A stretch of 6,886 bases of DNA from Streptosporangiaceae bacterium. GTDB lineage: Bacteria > Actinomycetota > Actinomycetes > Streptosporangiales > Streptosporangiaceae. Shown in pieces: positions 5,830 to 6,886 of the stretch; the stretch's first letter is position 1; each line of letters begins with the position of its first letter. Location of the stretch: assembly GCA_025934635.1 (NCBI GenBank), contig JAICWX010000402.1:1-6886 (forward strand), in the 5' to 3' direction. The notes under the pieces were generated by a model that was given only the letters and a program-made list of their open reading frames with translations, did no database searches and was not told where the DNA came from. A program made the translations under genes and the position numbers.

Positions 5830-6028
5830 GCGTGCCGGGAAAGCGACGCCGCGGCAGGAAAGATCCCCGTGAATACTATGAGCGAGCCGAATCTCGCCGT
5901 AAGTGAGGGGCACCGTCCTGCGCACAGCCGATCTGCGGTTCCGACACGCGCATATGAGCCTGGCAGTGGCGAAAGCCACGACCTCGCCCCGGCACGCCGC
6001 CCTCACCGCCCCCGGCCCCCGCCCTGCC
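5830..6028. other. Non-coding flank right of the IS110 element
   Basis: No gene is supported here; the long minus-strand frames are overlaps of the transposase antisense strand. The first part can fold as CGGCGT (5828-5833) with ACGCCG (5846-5851), or as TGCCG (5833-5837) with CGGCA (5852-5856). CCCCGTGAAT at 5865-5874 repeats the inner ten bases of the IS66 terminal repeat in direct orientation to the right copy. TGCGGTTC at 5934-5941 repeats the eight bases at 4534-4541 just outside the proposed left end of the IS110 element. I see no convincing promoter. Confidence 0.4.
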
Positions 6029-6138
6029 GGGATTTGACAAGGGAACCCCCGCGGGAGCCCCGCCGGGCAATTGCGGGCAGGTGAGGAACCCCGCCCGGCG
6101 GCGACGAGACTACGGGCTCCCGCCCCTTGTCAGATCCC
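6029..6138. repeat. Long nested inverted repeat (110 bp)
   Basis: Three successive pairs of arms nest around one centre. GGGATTTGACAAGGG (6029-6043) pairs with CCCTTGTCAGATCCC (6124-6138) along 15 positions, one being a T/G wobble. GCGGGAGCCC (6051-6060) pairs perfectly with GGGCTCCCGC (6114-6123). CGCCGGGC (6061-6068) pairs perfectly with GCCCGGCG (6093-6100). The only interruptions are AACCCCC (6044-6050) on the left arm and 13 bases (6101-6113) on the right. That makes 33 pairs around a 24-base loop. It could be a structured RNA, a miniature mobile element, or a bidirectional terminator; no protein coding is visible across it and I do not recognise the family. Confidence 0.75.
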
Positions 6139-6285
6139 TCCGAAGTCCCGCCCGCGCGCGCCCCGGACGGCGGGCGCACATACGACGAGGCCAGCCTGCC
6201 ATGCCGTGAGACGGCAGCACATCATCCACTCAGAGCACAATCCACATCAACAGAGAACCACTGTCCCAGCGAAGGTTGACAGGCC
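6139..6285. other. Leader region of the DUF1003 gene
   Basis: No gene is supported. A further GC hairpin pairs CCCGCC (6147-6152) with GGCGGG (6169-6174). The second half becomes AT-richer (from about 6200), which would suit a promoter for the downstream gene, and GAAGG at 6271-6275 looks like a ribosome site. TTGACA at 6276-6281 has no matching -10 hexamer at 16-18 bp. Confidence 0.35.
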
Positions 6286-6738
6286 GTTTCATATGAGCAT
6301 CCAGCTAACCAGCGCCGCCACGATCAGCGGACCAGGAGTGAACGGCTAGCCGACCGGGTGACCGCCGTGGTCGGGTCATGGAATTTCCACATTGTTCAGC
6401 CCGTGATCGTCATCTTGTGGATCGAGATGAACCTGATCGCCGTGGCATATAGGTGGGATCCGTACCCGTTTATCCTGCTGAACCTGGTTTTCTCAACTCA
6501 GGCTGCGTATGCGGCCCCGCTGATCCTGCTCAGTCAGAACCGTCAGGCCGACACTGACCGGATCAAGGCCGAGCGCGACTACGAGGTCAATCAGAGAGCC
6601 CTGCTATACCTGACCATCTTGCATCGCGACGCGCACGGTGCGGACTGCGGCTGCGCCGAGAGGGCCGGGCCGGGCGGTGGGCAGGATTCCGCGGTGCCGG
6701 CTGGCCCGCGTCCCCTCCCACAGCCCAGTACGGGGTGA
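6286..6738 (+). CDS. DUF1003 membrane protein, N-terminus without a usable start
   Basis: Small inner-membrane protein of the DUF1003 family; the molecular role of the family is not established. Family hallmarks are clear: ERLADRVTAVVGSW near the start, a first membrane helix (VQPVIVILWIEMNLIAVAY), the signature RWDPYPFILLNLVFS, a second helix through AYAAPLILL, then SQNRQADTDRIKAERDYEVNQ. The homologous reading begins at or before 6286 (VSYEHPANQRRH), but between the in-frame TGA at 6277-6279 and 6358 there is no ATG, GTG, TTG or CTG; the first usable start is GTG at 6358, which would drop ERLADR and has no nearby ribosome site. GAAGG at 6271-6275 is correctly spaced for a start at 6286, where the codon is GTT. 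The gene may be a recent pseudogene or be translated poorly. The tail after EVNQRALLYL is Gly/Pro-rich with a short Cys pair (CGC). Confidence 0.8.
   Translation, partial: VSYEHPANQRRHDQRTRSERLADRVTAVVGSWNFHIVQPVIVILWIEMNLIAVAYRWDPYPFILLNLVFSTQAAYAAPLILLSQNRQADTDRIKAERDYEVNQRALLYLTILHRDAHGADCGCAERAGPGGGQDSAVPAGPRPLPQPSTG
6293..6349 (+). other. Short overlapping ORF at the DUF1003 start
   Basis: An ATG at 6293 opens an 18-codon frame, offset from the DUF1003 frame, that stops at TAG 6347-6349, eight bases before the GTG at 6358. It could be a leader peptide coupling translation to the GTG, but its ribosome site (GAAGG at 6271) is about 17 nt away, which is too far. It is more likely an accident of the frame. 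Confidence 0.15.
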
Positions 6739-6747
6739 TCGGTTGCG

Positions 6748-6886
6748 GTGATGAGGCCTTCCTGGATCGGCTGTTTCCCGAACGGCACGGGCAGGGTTGG
6801 CTCCACCGGCACGCTGTTTCCCTACGGCGTCGTGGTCGGGGCGGTCGCCCTGGCCGGGCTGAGCCTGCTGCTGGTCGGCGCGCGCC
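6748..6886 (+). CDS. Possible membrane protein, cut by the right edge
   Basis: An open frame from GTG at 6748 (or ATG at 6751) runs to the window end. It starts MRPSWIGCFPNGTGRVGSTG and then has a hydrophobic stretch from about residue 24 (YGVVVGAVALAGLSLLLVGA), a likely membrane helix. GGGGTGAT at 6733-6740 resembles a strong ribosome site, 7 nt before the GTG, and codon third positions in the last part are G/C-rich. It starts 9 bp after the DUF1003 stop. No family is recognisable from this short piece, and the real start could lie further in. Confidence 0.3.
   Translation, partial: MMRPSWIGCFPNGTGRVGSTGTLFPYGVVVGAVALAGLSLLLVGAR

Noticed and set aside
4552..6006. 484-codon minus-strand frame opposite the IS110 transposase
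   Set aside because: It is antisense to an intact transposase with all catalytic motifs, and its sequence is low-complexity Arg/Gly/Pro, typical of a shadow frame in high-GC DNA.
6034..6062. TTGACA at 6034-6039 as a promoter -35 box
   Set aside because: The bases 16-18 bp downstream are GC-only, with no -10 hexamer, and the hexamer is part of the outer arm of the nested inverted repeat.
1..6886. CRISPR array, phage genes or a defence system
   Set aside because: No regularly spaced direct repeats, Cas-like proteins, nucleases other than transposases, or toxin-antitoxin pairs are visible.

Overview
This is high-GC DNA (roughly 70% by eye) with G/C-rich third codon positions and GTG as well as ATG starts. 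The protein types (a DrrA-like ABC ATPase, stand-alone IS66-type and IS110 transposases, a DUF1003 protein) point to a filamentous or soil actinobacterium. The genus cannot be fixed from the sequence.

Layout, left to right. (1) 1-2301, minus strand: a three-gene cluster read right to left. It holds a small unrecognised protein (114 aa), an ABC exporter ATPase (314 aa) and an ABC-2 permease that starts 4 bp after the ATPase stop and runs off the left edge. The ATPase and permease should form one exporter, with the ATPase in the cytoplasm and the permease in the membrane; the substrate is unknown. (2) 2302-2503: a short intergenic region that should hold the promoter of that cluster. (3) 2504-4255: a complete IS66-type insertion sequence bounded by a perfect 16-bp inverted repeat, with one transposase gene on the minus strand. 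The transposase has Gly-Gly where the family normally has its second catalytic Asp, so it may be dead. (4) 4256-4543: a spacer with a 72-codon open remnant. (5) About 4544-5829: an IS110-family element with an intact DEDD/Ser recombinase (366 aa), preceded by a structured leader of about 130 nt that has the position and folding expected of a bridge RNA. Short leader segments match the two ends of the element beside a shared CG dinucleotide, which gives a testable model of guides and ends. (6) 5830-6285: a non-coding stretch dominated by a 110-bp nested inverted repeat. (7) 6286-6738: a DUF1003 membrane protein whose homologous reading frame extends upstream of any usable start codon. (8) 6748-6886: a possible partial membrane ORF leaving the right edge.

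The middle of the window therefore looks like an insertion hot spot, with two unrelated elements side by side between an exporter operon and a DUF1003 gene. The most interesting parts are the IS110 leader, with its guide candidates and a possible RBS-masking switch, and the nested inverted repeat at 6029-6138. No CRISPR array, tRNA or rRNA was recognised.
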